DNA of 64,000 nucleotides from Cercis canadensis (GCA_003255065.1 QAOA01008609.1:1-64000), one strand, 5' to 3'. Positions 47,940-59,842 are shown, counted from the stretch's first letter. Notes: a model not told the origin generated them from the sequence alone. Program-made: numbers and translations.

Positions 47940-49043
47940 TGTTAGACATAATGGTAAAAGTGTGACTGTGTATGATGGAAGTTAGTGGTTATAACTAAAT
48001 TAGAGTAGTTAGAATTAGTTAAAAAGCAGTTAGTTAATTATAGAAAGTTGTTAACTGATTAAGTGATCTGTTAGATCTAAAATGCTATATATTGCTGTAA
48101 ATGCTGAATATTCAGTACATGACAGAATTATGATTTACATCAGATTGACTTTTAACCCTTTCTCTCTATCATGAATTCTCTCTCAATTTTCTCTCCACTT
48201 TCTCGCACTTTCTTTGTACTTTCCCTTCCTTTCACTTCTACATAATTCTTCATTCTGCATCATTGATATAGATCTGCTTTCGCAAGCTACTTCAAAGTCT
48301 TTCATGGTATCAGAGCTCTCAAAATGGCAAAACGCAATTCAACTGGTGTGTCACCAATTGAGGGAAACGATTAACTCTGGGAATCCATCATTGCCTGCAT
48401 TTGGATAGACACTCACAATCAAATTGGATCGCAACAATTACTTGATTTGGCGCAATCAACTGCTGAATATAGTGAATGCAAATGGGTATGAAGACATTCT
48501 TGATGGGACTCGGATTTTCCCTGAGAAATATCTTCAAAATGCTTCATCTGCTACAGGAAATCTTACCTTGAACCTAGAATTTGTTCTTTGGCAGAGGCAA
48601 AATAGGTTAGTAATGAGTTGGATTTATGCTTCACTCACTGAGCAACTTATGGCTCAGATTATGGCATACAGTATTGCATATGAGATCTGGAAATCTTTGG
48701 GAGATAGTTTCGCTTGTTCATCTAGAGCAATGATCATGGAGCTAAGACTTCAACTACAGACCACTCGCGAAGGAAATCTTGGAGTGTAGGAGTATATGAT
48801 GAAAATCAGAAATGTGTGTCACAATCTACATGCAGATGGGGAAAGTGAGCCAAGATAATCAAATCATGGTCATTTTAGCTGGATTAGGATCATAATATAA
48901 TCTTGTGGTTGCTTTAGTTAGCTTTGAATCCATTTCAGTGGAAGCACTACAAAGCCATCTACTCATCTTTGAAAGAAGGCTAGAAACATAGAAGTCAGTG
49001 GATGAGCAAATATTGATTCAAGCCAATGCAGCACTAACACGAC
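47940..49043 (+). mobile_element. Ty1-copia fossil: 5' LTR and gag part
   Basis: LTR at 47940-48304 (365 bp), starting TGTTAGACAT and ending TTTCA, followed at once by the primer site TGGTATCAGAGC at 48305-48316. A gag-like region follows: NYLIWRNQLLNIV, then YEIWKSLGDSFACSS and MELRLQLQTTREG, characteristic of the copia gag/UBN2 family. The element stops soon after gag; protease, integrase and reverse transcriptase are absent. It is broken and has no 3' LTR in view. Confidence 0.75.
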
Positions 49044-49790
49044 TGTTAGGAAAACGATAATGGAGACTAACTAGGTTGGCTTTGAGGTGTGAACAATTAC
49101 ACTGTCTTGAGTGTAATATTGCTTCTCTATAAAAGCAAGTTACCCCAAGATACAACAAAGCCCTCAAAAACTCTCAATGGAAAAATGAGTTCTAATGCAT
49201 TAGGGTGTTCCCTTTTATAGAGTTGAAAAAACACTTATGAACAAATATAATTGGTCAGAAATTAACACACATAATTTTCTATTCGGAATAGACATAATTG
49301 TCTATTCGGAATAGTCACAACAGTCTGTTCGAAACAGACACAATAGTCTGTTCAAAACAGACACAATTGTCTATTCAAGTTTATTCATCTGAACCTGTTA
49401 ATTTAATTAACTACCATCCGAATCGGGTCAAACCGACCCGACCCGGTCCGGTCAAGATATTAAAACCAATGTTAAAATATTTTTCAAATCGATCAAGGCC
49501 CAAGTACCCAAGTGTCCAAGTGCCAATCAAAGACCATTAATGGACTTTGTCTTGATAGGCTATTTGGGCTTGCCAAATGGGCTTATGCCCATTTAACTAA
49601 AGTTACTTTATAACTTTAGTTTGCATTTATAAAGTCTTTTACATACTATAATTTAACCAATGTGGGACTTGGTTAATTATAAGCATATTTACAAACTATT
49701 TCAACATTCCCCCACTAGTTTGTAAACTAAGTCATTCACTATAAAAATGATGCATATAAGAAGGTACCTTACAGGTTTAAACCTTAAAAT
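49044..49790. mobile_element. LTR-like segment of unknown family, cut by a single N
   Basis: Begins TGTTAGGAAAACG exactly where the copia gag remnant ends, has a TATA-like CTCTATAAAAGC at about 49116-49127, and contains repeated GTCTATTCGGAATAG / GTCTGTTCNAAACAG motifs at about 49270-49375. It ends at the N at 49791. Its promoter-like layout suggests an LTR, but no second copy is present for comparison. Confidence 0.35.
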
Positions 49791-49791
49791 N

Positions 49792-50235
49792 ATATAATGA
49801 GCAGTGTCAGCATGGCCAAAAAGCCCCAAAAAAAAAAAAGCAGTATCAGCAATTGTAGCGACAATTGTAATAACTGCTGCTTTTGTTTCATGTCCATCAT
49901 GACAACATAGTAGTACACATTCCTAACTCATTTGCATTCTACTGTTGTTTGTGTGTGTCAAGAAAAGGAGATGGGTAAAGCAGAACAAGGCAATGGTGGA
50001 CATTTTACTATGTAAACATGATTTCTAAGGAGGTTTCTCTTGGAGCCCAAGCCAAATATCGTTGGAGTTAATATGGTGCTTTGCACACTTGTAGTTGAAG
50101 GAGGTTGGTAGAAATAGCAAACCATGATTGTCATTCCAGCAAACTTTTCCATATTTCATTAAGATTTTGACATATCTGTTCATCTTCCTTTTCCATAATT
50201 CATAGCCTTCCATATATAAAAGTAAAAAAGAAGAA
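49792..50235 (-). pseudogene. Decayed defensin-like relic, copy 2
   Basis: Collinear with 46912-47390 at high similarity and starting directly after the N at 49791. It keeps the family's second-exon start (EGYELWKRKM in one frame) but not the cysteine framework. It may be the other half of the same locus split by the copia and LTR-like insertions, or a misplaced haplotype copy. Confidence 0.5.
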
Positions 50236-50860
50236 AAACAGGAAGATAATCCTCGTTTGCTAAGAAATTCAACTATAGTTATATTTCTTTTGATTGATGT
50301 AAATATGCAAAGAGTTTATTTGTAGACTTGTAGTGATGTTTGCAAGTTGTGTGAACAATTCCAGTCAAAACTGAACCTGTCTTGCCCCTTTGTCAACTAT
50401 GTTGAATTTAAAGTCAAACAATTAATTTCTTTTTTATGATATTGCTTGATAACATAACCAATATTGTGTTGACTACTAAATTTGATTAACTAATTTGTTT
50501 TTGGTCTTCCAAATAGGAATCTCCCTAATTTCGAAACATTACTTTTGGAAAGCATTAAGCAATTGTTTCCCACGGTATGTGTGGGAATTCTTTTAAGAAC
50601 CCATATAATGTTTTTCCCATGGAAAATCTTCCGGGGGAATTTTCTTTTAGAAAACTTAAAAACATTTCCAATTATAAAATTTCTGTGGAAAATTTTAAAA
50701 AAAATATCAAATATTTCCCATGGTATATTTCAGCGAGAAATACCGTCAAAAAGAGTGTAGAACACGATCCATTTCAGATAATTTCCCACAGTGTTTCCTA
50801 TAGAAAATATTATTTCCCATTTCATGTTTGAATTCAAAGTTGTAGCCAAAAGTTAAAAAG
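50236..50860. repeat. AT-rich region with CCATGG-type dispersed repeat
   Basis: About 50560-50830 holds repeated TTTCCCATGGNA-type segments of the kind also seen at 320-720, 1920-2250, 43380-43440 and 57680-57720. It probably represents a small non-autonomous element, but the boundaries are not clear. Confidence 0.35.
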
Positions 50861-51567
50861 AATATATTTATATTACAAAGTTTTTATATGAATTTAATGT
50901 TTGAAATATTGGCAAAACAAAAATTAAAAAAAAAAAATCCATTTTAGAAATAGATGGAATAATGCCTACCTAAGTTTGTGGTTCAGTGATACTAAAATCA
51001 CACTCAAGATTTATAGGTTACATGTTTGAATTTAAAGTTGTAGTTAAAAGTATATATAAAAAAAAAAAAAGTCTCAACAATTGGCAAAATTCAACGAGTG
51101 GCATTGATTTTGATTTAACTCCTTGCAAATCGATAATTGGTGTTAAGTGTTGCTTGACTCACATGTAAAACAAGAAAAATAGTCTTCCTTTGAATCTAAA
51201 CTCCCTGATGAATTTGAATTTAAGACATTTAAATTACAATATTAAATACACAAGTCATTAAAAATCAATACAGTTGGTTTATCAATGAGTTACATGAAAC
51301 TCTCTTTAAATGTGAGCCATACACAATTTTTCTTATACTTATAAATCAAGTAATTTCTATCCTAGGGTTTCCAACTCGTTCATAAAAACCAAACTTCATC
51401 TGTTTATTTAGACAAAATCATTCTCACTAGCAGTGCCCATGACATTTTTCACTCAAAACTTGAGAAACACTAAAGACATAATTGCACAAAACCTCTTTTT
51501 TTTCAAGCCATGCGCAATTTACTCCCTTGAACTCTTGAAGTTCCAAAACTGTGTAATATACAACTTG
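50860..51567. repeat. Duplicated low-copy segment (pairs with 31430-31897)
   Basis: Blocks match the 31.4-31.9 kb segment, ending with the shared GTGTAATATACAACT. After that the two loci differ because the 31.9-kb copy carries the hAT-like terminus. About 51110-51330 is extra in this copy. Confidence 0.7.
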
Positions 51568-51818
51568 TCACACCTAACCAAAATAATGGACAAAATCCTA
51601 ATATATGAAATTTTTTGCAAGAGTTTGAACCCTAAGGGGCATATTGCTTGATTGGTAAGCATACACGTCTTAAAGTTAAAAAAGAATACCAATTTTACCT
51701 AAACTAGGTCATCACTCTAGTCCTTGAGTTGGAGCTTCTCTAATGTAGTAGGTTCGATCCCACATCTCCCTCCCCTAACNAAAAAAGAAGGATTGATCAT
51801 GTTATAAATTATATATGT

Positions 51819-54301
51819 TGTTGTGTGAAAACGAAGCACAATTGCACCCTATCATCTTGCAAGTAATATAATAAAAGTGAGTTATCATTCTCACAAAGAT
51901 TAAAACTATTAACTATCGAAATTAGGTTAATTCCAATTTTATCTGGCCAACTAATTTAGGAGAAATTTCAAGATTGAACTTAAATAAATTGAGAGTAAAA
52001 GAAAGAAGATAAAAATCAAGAATAAATGAAGAACGAAAGCCGAAGGTTTCTGACTTCACCATAACTAATCCCGGTTTTCATTCCTTATTTCCTTAATCTA
52101 GAATTATCTTTCTATTTGCTAACTGAGATTCTCTAATTTATTCATTTGCCTATCCCAATGTCAAATGAAAATATTCCAAAGTTATAAACTCACTATATTC
52201 CTATGTGAATTACGAATAACTAAAAAATTTATTTAATTCTGTTGAGTTGGTTTTATACCCACTCTTTAGATATCTTTTACTTAATTATTTGGTTGTTTAT
52301 TGAGATTAATCATCATCTAATGGGATGTTTTATGTCAAATTGTAGGTTTCATAGGTTAGAATGAAGAATTGAAGAATTGGGAAGTTTCTAGACCAGAATT
52401 CAAGCGCTGCGGCGCCTAGAGCATGAAATTTAAAAGCGGGATAGCAACTCAGTGCTGCGGCACTCACGCGCGGAGAAAGCAGCGCCGCGGAGCCCAAAAT
52501 CCAGAGCTGCGGCGCCCTTGCGACTTTTCTGAACACGTACCCTTTTTCTTTAGTTTTTTTAGGGCTTTTAGAGAGAGTATAAATAGAAAATTTTAGGAAT
52601 TCTTTGGGGGATTCTTTTCTGGACTTTTTGGAGGCAAGAAGGAGAGCAAAAACAATGATTGGAGAAGGGCACAAGAAGATTGGGGCTTCTCTTCAGAGTT
52701 TTTATTCTTTCTCCCTTTGAACCATGTCTAGATTTAATTTTACCTTGTTCTTCTGTTTTGCTATGAACTAAATTCCCTTCTAGGGCTATGATGTAGCCTA
52801 GCTAGGATGATTTGTGATTTTCTATTTCTTTAATTCAAGAACTCCTTTATTAAATTGTCTTCTTCTTCTCAAAGCTTCATGCTTCTAATTGCTTGATCAC
52901 CAATTAGTTAATTAGATAATTACAATGAGACTGAGAGGTAATTTGTAATTAAAGATCATAGAGATTAAGAACATAGGTTGCATGTAGGATAAGAATATAC
53001 CTTTATGGCCTATGTAGCTATTTAAAAAGAACCATAGAATTAAGTGAATTTCTAGGTTGTTCGCAATTCACATAGGAATATCGTGGGTTCATAACTTAGA
53101 AATACTTTTGTTTGACCTTGGGAAAGGCTAATAAATAATTTAGGGTTCTTGGCTAGCAATTAGGAAGATTGTTCTTGGTTAATGAATTAGGAATAGCAAA
53201 TCGGAATAGCTATGGTGAAATCAAAAGCCCTAGATATTTTTCTCTCTTGATAATTCTATCACTTTTTCTGGTTTAATTTGCTATTTTTCTGGTTTACTTG
53301 TTTTTATTCTATTTTAAGTTGTTTCATTGAAATCTCTCCATATCAATTGATTAGATAAAGTTAAGGTTAACCCTCTTTCTGTAGTTGGTACATTAGTCCT
53401 CGTGTGAACGATAAATCTTTTTCATCTTATTACTTGCAAAACGATAACATACACTTGCGTTAGGTTTTTACACAACAAATTCTATGGATCTCTTTAATTG
53501 AATAAACAAGCCATTGAGGTATATTCCTATCCTACATGCCACCTATGGTATCAATCCCAATGAACTAGACACACAAATCTCCTTCCGGTCTCATTGTGAT
53601 TAACCTAACAACTAATTGATGATTAGACAATTAAAAGCATAAAGAACAAAGATAAATACTCAAGTAGAAAAGATAAATCACAAATTAAATCTATAAGAAA
53701 TTACAACCATTCATAGTTAGGCTACATTGTAGCCCCAAAAAGAAAATTAGTTCATGACTATAAAATAAAGTATCCTAATAATAAATCTAAACATAAGTGA
53801 AAGAGAGTAGAAGAAGAAAATCTGATTGAGAAGCTAGATTTGTCGTCGTCTCCTTCCTCGCGCCTCTGATCTTTCTTCTTCAATCCTCCACTTATGAGAT
53901 TGTGGAACCAAATAGGAATCCATTGGGAACCAATTTGGAACCCTCATCTAGCTAGACTCTAAAATACCCATTTATATGTCCTAGAAAGTTTAGAGAAATA
54001 AGGAATTAAAATAACAAAGAAATCCTAACTAAAATAGAAAAACTAGAGGACAATTCCCTAGTTGACCATTGGAGGGCTGCAGCCCTGCAAAATGGGGTTG
54101 CAGAGCTGCTGTCTCCTTCGCAAAGTAACCAAAATTCACCCATTTTTTAATCGAAATATGCTTAAGAGACTTCTAAGCATTCCTAAATCGAAAACCTACA
54201 AAATAAACATTAAAACACATAAATCAACTCTAAAACACCATAGAACAAGTAATTAACAAGCTAGATAAATGCAAGATAAGCAGTATAAAATTGACTTATC
54301 A
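51819..54301 (-). mobile_element. Older inverted LTR (gypsy-like family), interrupted
   Basis: A minus-strand LTR whose two parts, 51819-52239 and 53478-54301, together have about the same length (1.24 kb) as the solo LTR inserted between them. Its ends match the family (TGATAAGTCAATTTTATAC at the 5' side; ACACAACA at the 3' side). The flanks TATGT and TATGC may be a decayed 5-bp target duplication. It is an old solo LTR, older than the one inside it. Confidence 0.75.
52240..53477 (+). mobile_element. Solo LTR, gypsy-like family, nested
   Basis: A 1238-bp LTR starting TGTTGAGTTGG and ending TTACACAACA, with the 5-bp target duplication AATTC at 52235-52239 and 53478-53482. A TATA-like AGTATAAATAGAAA lies at about 52577, after a GC-rich part with repeated GCTGCGGCGCC boxes (52405-52515). 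The tail with CGTGTGAACGATAAATC and TTACTTGCAAAACGATAAC resembles Athila/Tat-type gypsy LTR ends; the lineage is inferred. No internal region remains, as expected after recombination between the two LTRs. Confidence 0.8.
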
Positions 54302-55160
54302 TATGCTCATAATTAATTATGTTTATCATAAGTAATGCCTATAATTTTTATATACAAAAAATCTACACACAAAAAAAAAGTTGATTTACACTCACTCTAT
54401 GTTAGATTCTGTTGGAGGTGGAGGCACTTACACGCACTCAACCCCTCAATCTACATTGTCATCTACACTTTAGGGAAAATCTTTCAATCTCAATCTCAAA
54501 TAATATATTTCTCAACACTCCTATTTATACTATTACATAGACACTTCTAGACTTACTCATTTATTCTATCATTATTCTAGATCCNAATAACAAAGGAATC
54601 CTAACTAAAATAGAAAAACTAGAAGACGATTCCCTAGTTGACCATTGGAGGACTGCAGCCCTGCAAAATGGGGTTGAAGAGCTGCTGTCTCCTTCGCAAA
54701 GTAACCAAAATTCACCCATTTTTTAATTGAAATATGCTTAAGAGATTTCTAAGCATTCCTAAATCGAAAACCTACAAAATAAACATTAAAACACATAAAT
54801 CAACTCTAAAACACCATAGAACAAGCAATTAACAAGGTAGATAAATGCAAGATAAGCAGTATAAAATCGACTTATCATATGCTCATAATTAATTATGTTT
54901 ATCATAAGTAATGCCTATAATTTTTATATACAAAAAATCTACAGACACGAAAAAAAGTTGATTTACACTCACTCTATGTTAGATTCTGTTGGAGGTGGAG
55001 GCACTTACACGCACTCAACCCCTCAATCTACATTGTCATCTACACTTTAGGGAAAATCTTTCAATCTCAATCTCAAATAATATATTTCTCAACACTCCTA
55101 TTTATACTATTACATAGACACTTCTAGACTTACTCATTTATTCTATCATTATTCTAGATC
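54012..55160. repeat. Tandem duplication of about 573 bp split by a single N (54585)
   Basis: Positions 54012-54584 and 54586-55160 are nearly identical, covering the end of the inverted gypsy-like LTR and the start of the compact element's LTR. The N lies exactly between them. This is another probable assembly duplication, so the partial LTR at about 54408-54584 is not an independent insertion. Confidence 0.85.
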
Positions 55161-56000
55161 CTTAAAATATAGAGCACTAACATAAATAACTAAAACTCTT
55201 AGACTCCTAAAACTAATATCGTTATAACTTCTAGTAACTAACACTCATAGGAATCCTTAAGGACTTCTAGAAAATTCAAATTACATTTATTTTAAACAAT
55301 TTCCCTTAATTTGTAATTTTCTTTTTTTAGCTTACATCTCATCTTCTCATCTCTTGCCCAAAATCTTGTCATCTTCTAATCTTGGAACTATTCATCTTCT
55401 TGTCTCTTGATCTTCAAAATGCTTAAGTCTCATCAACATCTTAATCATCTTGCTTCTTTCAATTCTTGATAATCACCTTCTCACCAAGTGGCTCTTTGCG
55501 TTGTGGATGGCACTCCTCCACCCAAATCCTTAACACAATGTGCTTCAACATCGGTCTTCTTCCCTCTCAACAACAACCCTTTGTCGTTGGTCTTCTTCCA
55601 TGAACATGCATCTAGATCAAACATCCTCTAATACCACTTGTTGGAGGGGAAGGCAATTACTTGCACTCAACCCCTCAATCTACAAGTGTTTTTGTTGCAA
55701 GGAGGCACTTACTTGCACTCAATCTTTCAATCTACAAGTGTATTCTACATTTGGGGGAGAATCTCTCAATCTCAATCCAAAATAATACATTTTTCAATAC
55801 TCTTATTGATACTATCACGTAGAGACTTCTAGACTCATTCATGTATTCTTATCATTATTGTATATCCTTAAAATATAGAGCACTAACATAAATGAACTCT
55901 TTAGACTCTTAAAATTGACATAGTTATAACTTCTAGTAATTAACACTCATAAGAATTCTTAAGGACTTCTATAAAATTCAAATGATATTTATTTTCAACA
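54987..56000 (-). mobile_element. Compact two-LTR non-autonomous element
   Basis: On the minus strand, the 5' LTR is at 56000-55639 (starts TGTTGAAAATAA, ends CTCCAACA) and the 3' LTR at 55298-54987 (starts TGTTTAAAATAA, ends CTCCAACA). After the 5' LTR comes a primer-site-like TGGTATTAGAGG, a variant of the copia site. A purine-rich AAGGGAAAT lies just before the 3' LTR. The internal part is only about 340 bp, without gag or pol. Size and structure fit a TRIM-like or otherwise non-autonomous copia derivative. The LTRs have diverged visibly, so it is not recent. No matching target duplication was seen. Confidence 0.65.
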
Positions 56001-56290
56001 AATTATGTATACCAAATATAAATATGAAATGGAATCCTTGTCCTTTCCATTTTTGATGAAACCAAACAATGGAATACGTTATCTCATTTATGTCATTTAA
56101 GCTACTGCCTACTGCCAGTTCAGACTATATTTCTCCAAGAATGCTTCAAAAGCCTTCCAAACCAAACAAAATTGAATGCTTGTTCTACATAATCTCAAAT
56201 TCAAGTTCTAGCTCAACTTTCTTACGTTTCAAATGTTAAGAAAAACCTCACTACAGGAGAGGGTGTAATGTACACACAGATACACTACAC
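56001..56290. repeat. Duplicated patch (pairs with 42040-42240)
   Basis: Shares blocks such as AAGCTACTGCCTACTGCC and AAAACCTCACTACAGGAGAGG with 42040-42240 at high similarity. Confidence 0.75.
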
Positions 56291-56294
56291 AATC

Positions 56295-56480
56295 TTATAT
56301 ATAAAGCGTGTTCTAAAGGAAAATGCTTTATACATAAAGCTTGTTCAAAATTGAACATGCTTTATGTATAAAGCGTTTAGCGTGTTCCATCCCCAATTTC
56401 CGAGGCCCTACTTCGGTTAAAGTGAGACACGGGTTATATATAAAACGTGTTCCCTTTGAACCCGTTTTAGGAAGTGATAA
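56295..56480. repeat. Palindromic TATAAAGCGTGTTC repeat cluster
   Basis: Repeated TTATATATAAAGCGTGTTC-type units occur four to five times in both orientations. The arms 56326-56348 and 56351-56373 are complementary at 22 of 23 positions with a 2-base spacer. Function unknown. Confidence 0.7.
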
Positions 56481-56584
56481 AGTGTGTTCTATACTGATCA
56501 AAAAAATATTAAAATATTCAAAACTTTTCTTTATTGGTAAATAATTTCAAAAAGACCCCTTTTAGATAATTAGTTAGTGTAAGT

Positions 56585-57141
56585 GTCCCATTTTAGTCAA
56601 ATTGCCCAACTTTTGGGCGCTGCAGCGCTTGCATTCGGGTTAAAGAGCTGGCGCGGAATGAAGGAAGAGGACGGCACAGGCGCTACTGCTCTCCAAAGGA
56701 AGAGATGCTGCGCTTGTGTTCTGGATAGATTGGTGCTGCTGTTCCTAGTGCACAAGCACCGCGGTGCTGCGGACTGGAGCGAAACACAGATGTGCATGCG
56801 ACAAAGCGCTGGTGTACAGTTGTTGGAGCGCGGATGCGCTTGGCTTCTGCTTGGGACACACGCAAGCACCGGGCGCTGGTGCGCTGTGTCTCTGCTGCGG
56901 GGCTTTAATTTCTATCAACAGGCACTGCAGCTCTCTAAAGGAAGCGCAGCTGCCCTCAGTTTCTGTCTCTTGCACTGGAACGTTGGTTAACTCTTCACTT
57001 TAAAGCCCAACATCTTCATTTTTTTTCGACCAAAACTATAAAAGTAAGAAAAACACATTATCTAGTACTAAAAATACTCAACAATCATACAAAATATTAA
57101 GTAGAAAACACTTAAAGAGTGGATATAAAATCCAATCAACA
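56585..57141 (-). mobile_element. Partial inverted LTR of the gypsy-like family
   Basis: On the minus strand it starts TGTTGATTGGATTTTATATCC at 57141, matching the 5' end of the 52240 LTR, and runs into a GC-rich part with many GCGCTG and CTGCAG boxes (56620-56960). The 3' part was not identified. The flanking sequence right of 57141 continues the patch shared with 43060-43280. Confidence 0.6.
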
Positions 57142-58429
57142 TATATCTCACCATACCTAAAACCGCACAACTTGGACAATACATATTAAGAACTGAATCT
57201 ACTTATTGTGGTGAGAAATGGTAAGATATTTAGTGGTGGATGTAACATTTCTCAATCAAATTTGAGATAATATAAAGCCCTTATCCATGTCGTTCATGAT
57301 CTTTTCAAGTAGGTGTAATAGTTGAACTGGTATGAAATCAAAGAGCTTATCATAATTTGACTTTCTTGATATCTAAAACCCTCGTAAAGCCATAATTTAG
57401 ACTGTAAAAATTAGCAATTTTCTTATGTAATAACTATTAAGTCAGGTGCAAGAGTAACTAATAAAAAGGCACGATATGAAAATTAAGAACTCTTCTATTT
57501 TACTATATGAGACAAGATACAAGACGTGAATTAGGAATTATCTCGCTTAGAACAAGATAAATTTCTGTTTTCGGAGCTTAAATTACATATTCATCATATA
57601 AAATATACCAAGTTGTTGCTTCTTTAACTCCATGATATTAAATGCTTAGGTATTATTTACATTTTTTTTTAAAACATTAAGAATTTGTTTCCCATGGTAT
57701 GTGTTCCGTGGCAAATTTTTTTAAAACAATAAAAAAAATAAAATAGAAAACCCTTTAAGACTTTTTGAAACAACAAAAGGAGAAACACACTTCCTTATCC
57801 CTTGAGTTAATATGCTTTGGTACAATTATGAATTTTCTATGGGATCTCACTTCTTTTCTCTCATTCTCACATGGCATCCCCAAGCAACTGATGGTTGCTA
57901 TTAGAAATTAAGTATTTTTCCTTTATACAAATCAATTTGCTCGTGAACAAAAAATAGTAAAAAAGAGGGTAGAGAAGATTTGAGCTACTCGTGATCAAAC
58001 AACTGAAAAGATAGAAAAAAAGTGAAGAAAATTAGTAGATAGAGCGGTAGGGCCACCCACCTTGCTATCCCATTGATAGAAGAGCGTAAGAGTATAGTGG
58101 CAGTGAATGAAGTGTCCTTGTTGATACAAGTGATGACGAAGCACAGTGTTATCACATAAATAAAGAGTAGTATATGTATGCCTCATAGCTCAAGAGGCTT
58201 CCAGCCTTAAGAACAAGATTTGATCTCTTGATTGCTTGGTCAAAGAAAATTCGATACTATATCAAGAATCATTCAACCTAAAAACTTAAAGTGTTAAGTA
58301 AAGGCTCATGAATAATTTTTTATTTAACAAACTATACTAGAAGAATTCTGTTAGGAAAAATAGAAGTTGCTAGTTGCAATTGAGCAACAGCAGGCATGAG
58401 TGGTTAGGGCAAATTGGTTTGTAGCATAG
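57142..58429. repeat. Mosaic of duplicated low-copy patches
   Basis: In order, patches match 43070-43280 (at 57150-57360), about 50560 (at 57680), 46290-46620 (at 57780-57910), 42630-42790 (at 57915-58200), the 24.8-kb interspersed motif (at 58240-58320) and 38660-38710 (at 58375-58425). No gene was recognised. Confidence 0.6.
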
Positions 58430-59841
58430 GAAAACAGGGGAGAAGCAGAGGATGAAAATTTATTGATGAACTTTCAAATTTGACTTTAATTAAAAAGATG
58501 GGTCTTCTAGAGCTTTTGTATTAGAGGACATTCACTAAAACATTACAATAGATAACACACAGAAATGCATGTTCTTAACTATAAGAACAACAAATGCCTC
58601 CAAGTGAAGGAGCTTTAAAGATCTTACTTGAGGTGCATTTGCTTGTCTTGGTATCAAATTTATGAATAGGACCAAACCTTAGATCCTTCAAAAGGTGGAT
58701 TGCCTAAATTGTTTCCAAGCTTGGTTCTCTGGAGCACATTGTGATAGGAATCAGTGACAAGTTTCCTGGCCTGACAACCTGAGCTCAAGTGGGAGACACC
58801 ATTGCTATTGAACTCACCAACAAGCTATTTTACAGAGGGAGTTGTTATTCATTGGCATGGACATTTTAGTTAGCAATTTGTTAACAGTGTTTATTTCTCC
58901 TTATATTTAGTAGCTTGCATTTGGGTAAGGTGGGAAATAACCCACTGCAGCAATTTCAGGTGCACAACAATATAATGAGAAAAAAAAAATCTAGAAAATG
59001 ATGTATGCACACTATGTCTATAAAGTCTAAGTTGTATAGAGAAAAAAATTAAGTGGGTGCAGTGAAATTCAGATATTATCATTGTGTATGCAGGTGGAGA
59101 ATGTGTAAATGCAATGTTGGGTCTTTGTCCTCCAACACCATATTATTCTATTTTGAGAAATAAAGGGAAGTGGACAATGGGGATTGTTGGGATCACTAGA
59201 ACATGCTTGTGAGTGCACAGCAATGGTACAATCTCCCACTAGAACCTAGATATTGGACAAGGAAACTTACCATTGATTCCCATCACAACGCGCTACAGAA
59301 AAGCTCGGCACATCTTCTCTTCTTCCCATTTGAAGGGTTTGAACTCATATGGTAACACCTTGCATGCTTCATGAGATCTGCTTCTGTGTGGAGCATATGG
59401 TATATGTAAGAAACGGCTGAAAAACGCAGTACAACACCAATCTTAGTTATTGATTTGTAGTACCAGTTTACTTGATAACTAGTTCTTAGATATTGCTGGC
59501 TTGCTGCTATATAACCGTTCGATTTGTACTGGTAAGTGGTAAGTTGTACTGGAATATTGTACTATATCTTCTGTTTTGGTCCCAAATTAAATTATTCCAC
59601 TGATCACATTTCGTTGAAAGCTACGTACAATAATTGGAGGATACACACCTAATCAATAGAATAACATGGAGAATGCCTATCACATGTGGGTCTAATGAGT
59701 AATGACAATTTCCTTGGTTCAATTCTCACTATGTACTTTCCTATTATCTAATACTATGCTCTTTTCTAATAAAAGAAAAAGAATAGTATAGTGACTGGTG
59801 AGTGTTTTAGGTAACAGTGTGATTATGATTTTTAATTAATT
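58430..59841. repeat. 1.4-kb duplicated segment, ends at a single N (59842)
   Basis: Copy of 40225-41668 at high similarity, cut exactly at the N. The minus-strand coding-like fragment at 58700-58806 stays open to a stop, unlike its partner at 40.5 kb. Confidence 0.85.
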
Positions 59842-59842
59842 N

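Noticed and set aside
51640-51779. tRNA or SINE suggested by GGTTCGATCCC
   Set aside because: The possible A box is about 100 bases away, no cloverleaf forms, and the segment ends at an N.
56583-56990. 135-residue plus-strand open frame and its minus-strand shadows
   Set aside because: It is the GC-rich box region of an inverted LTR. High GC removes stop codons, and the peptides have no family likeness.
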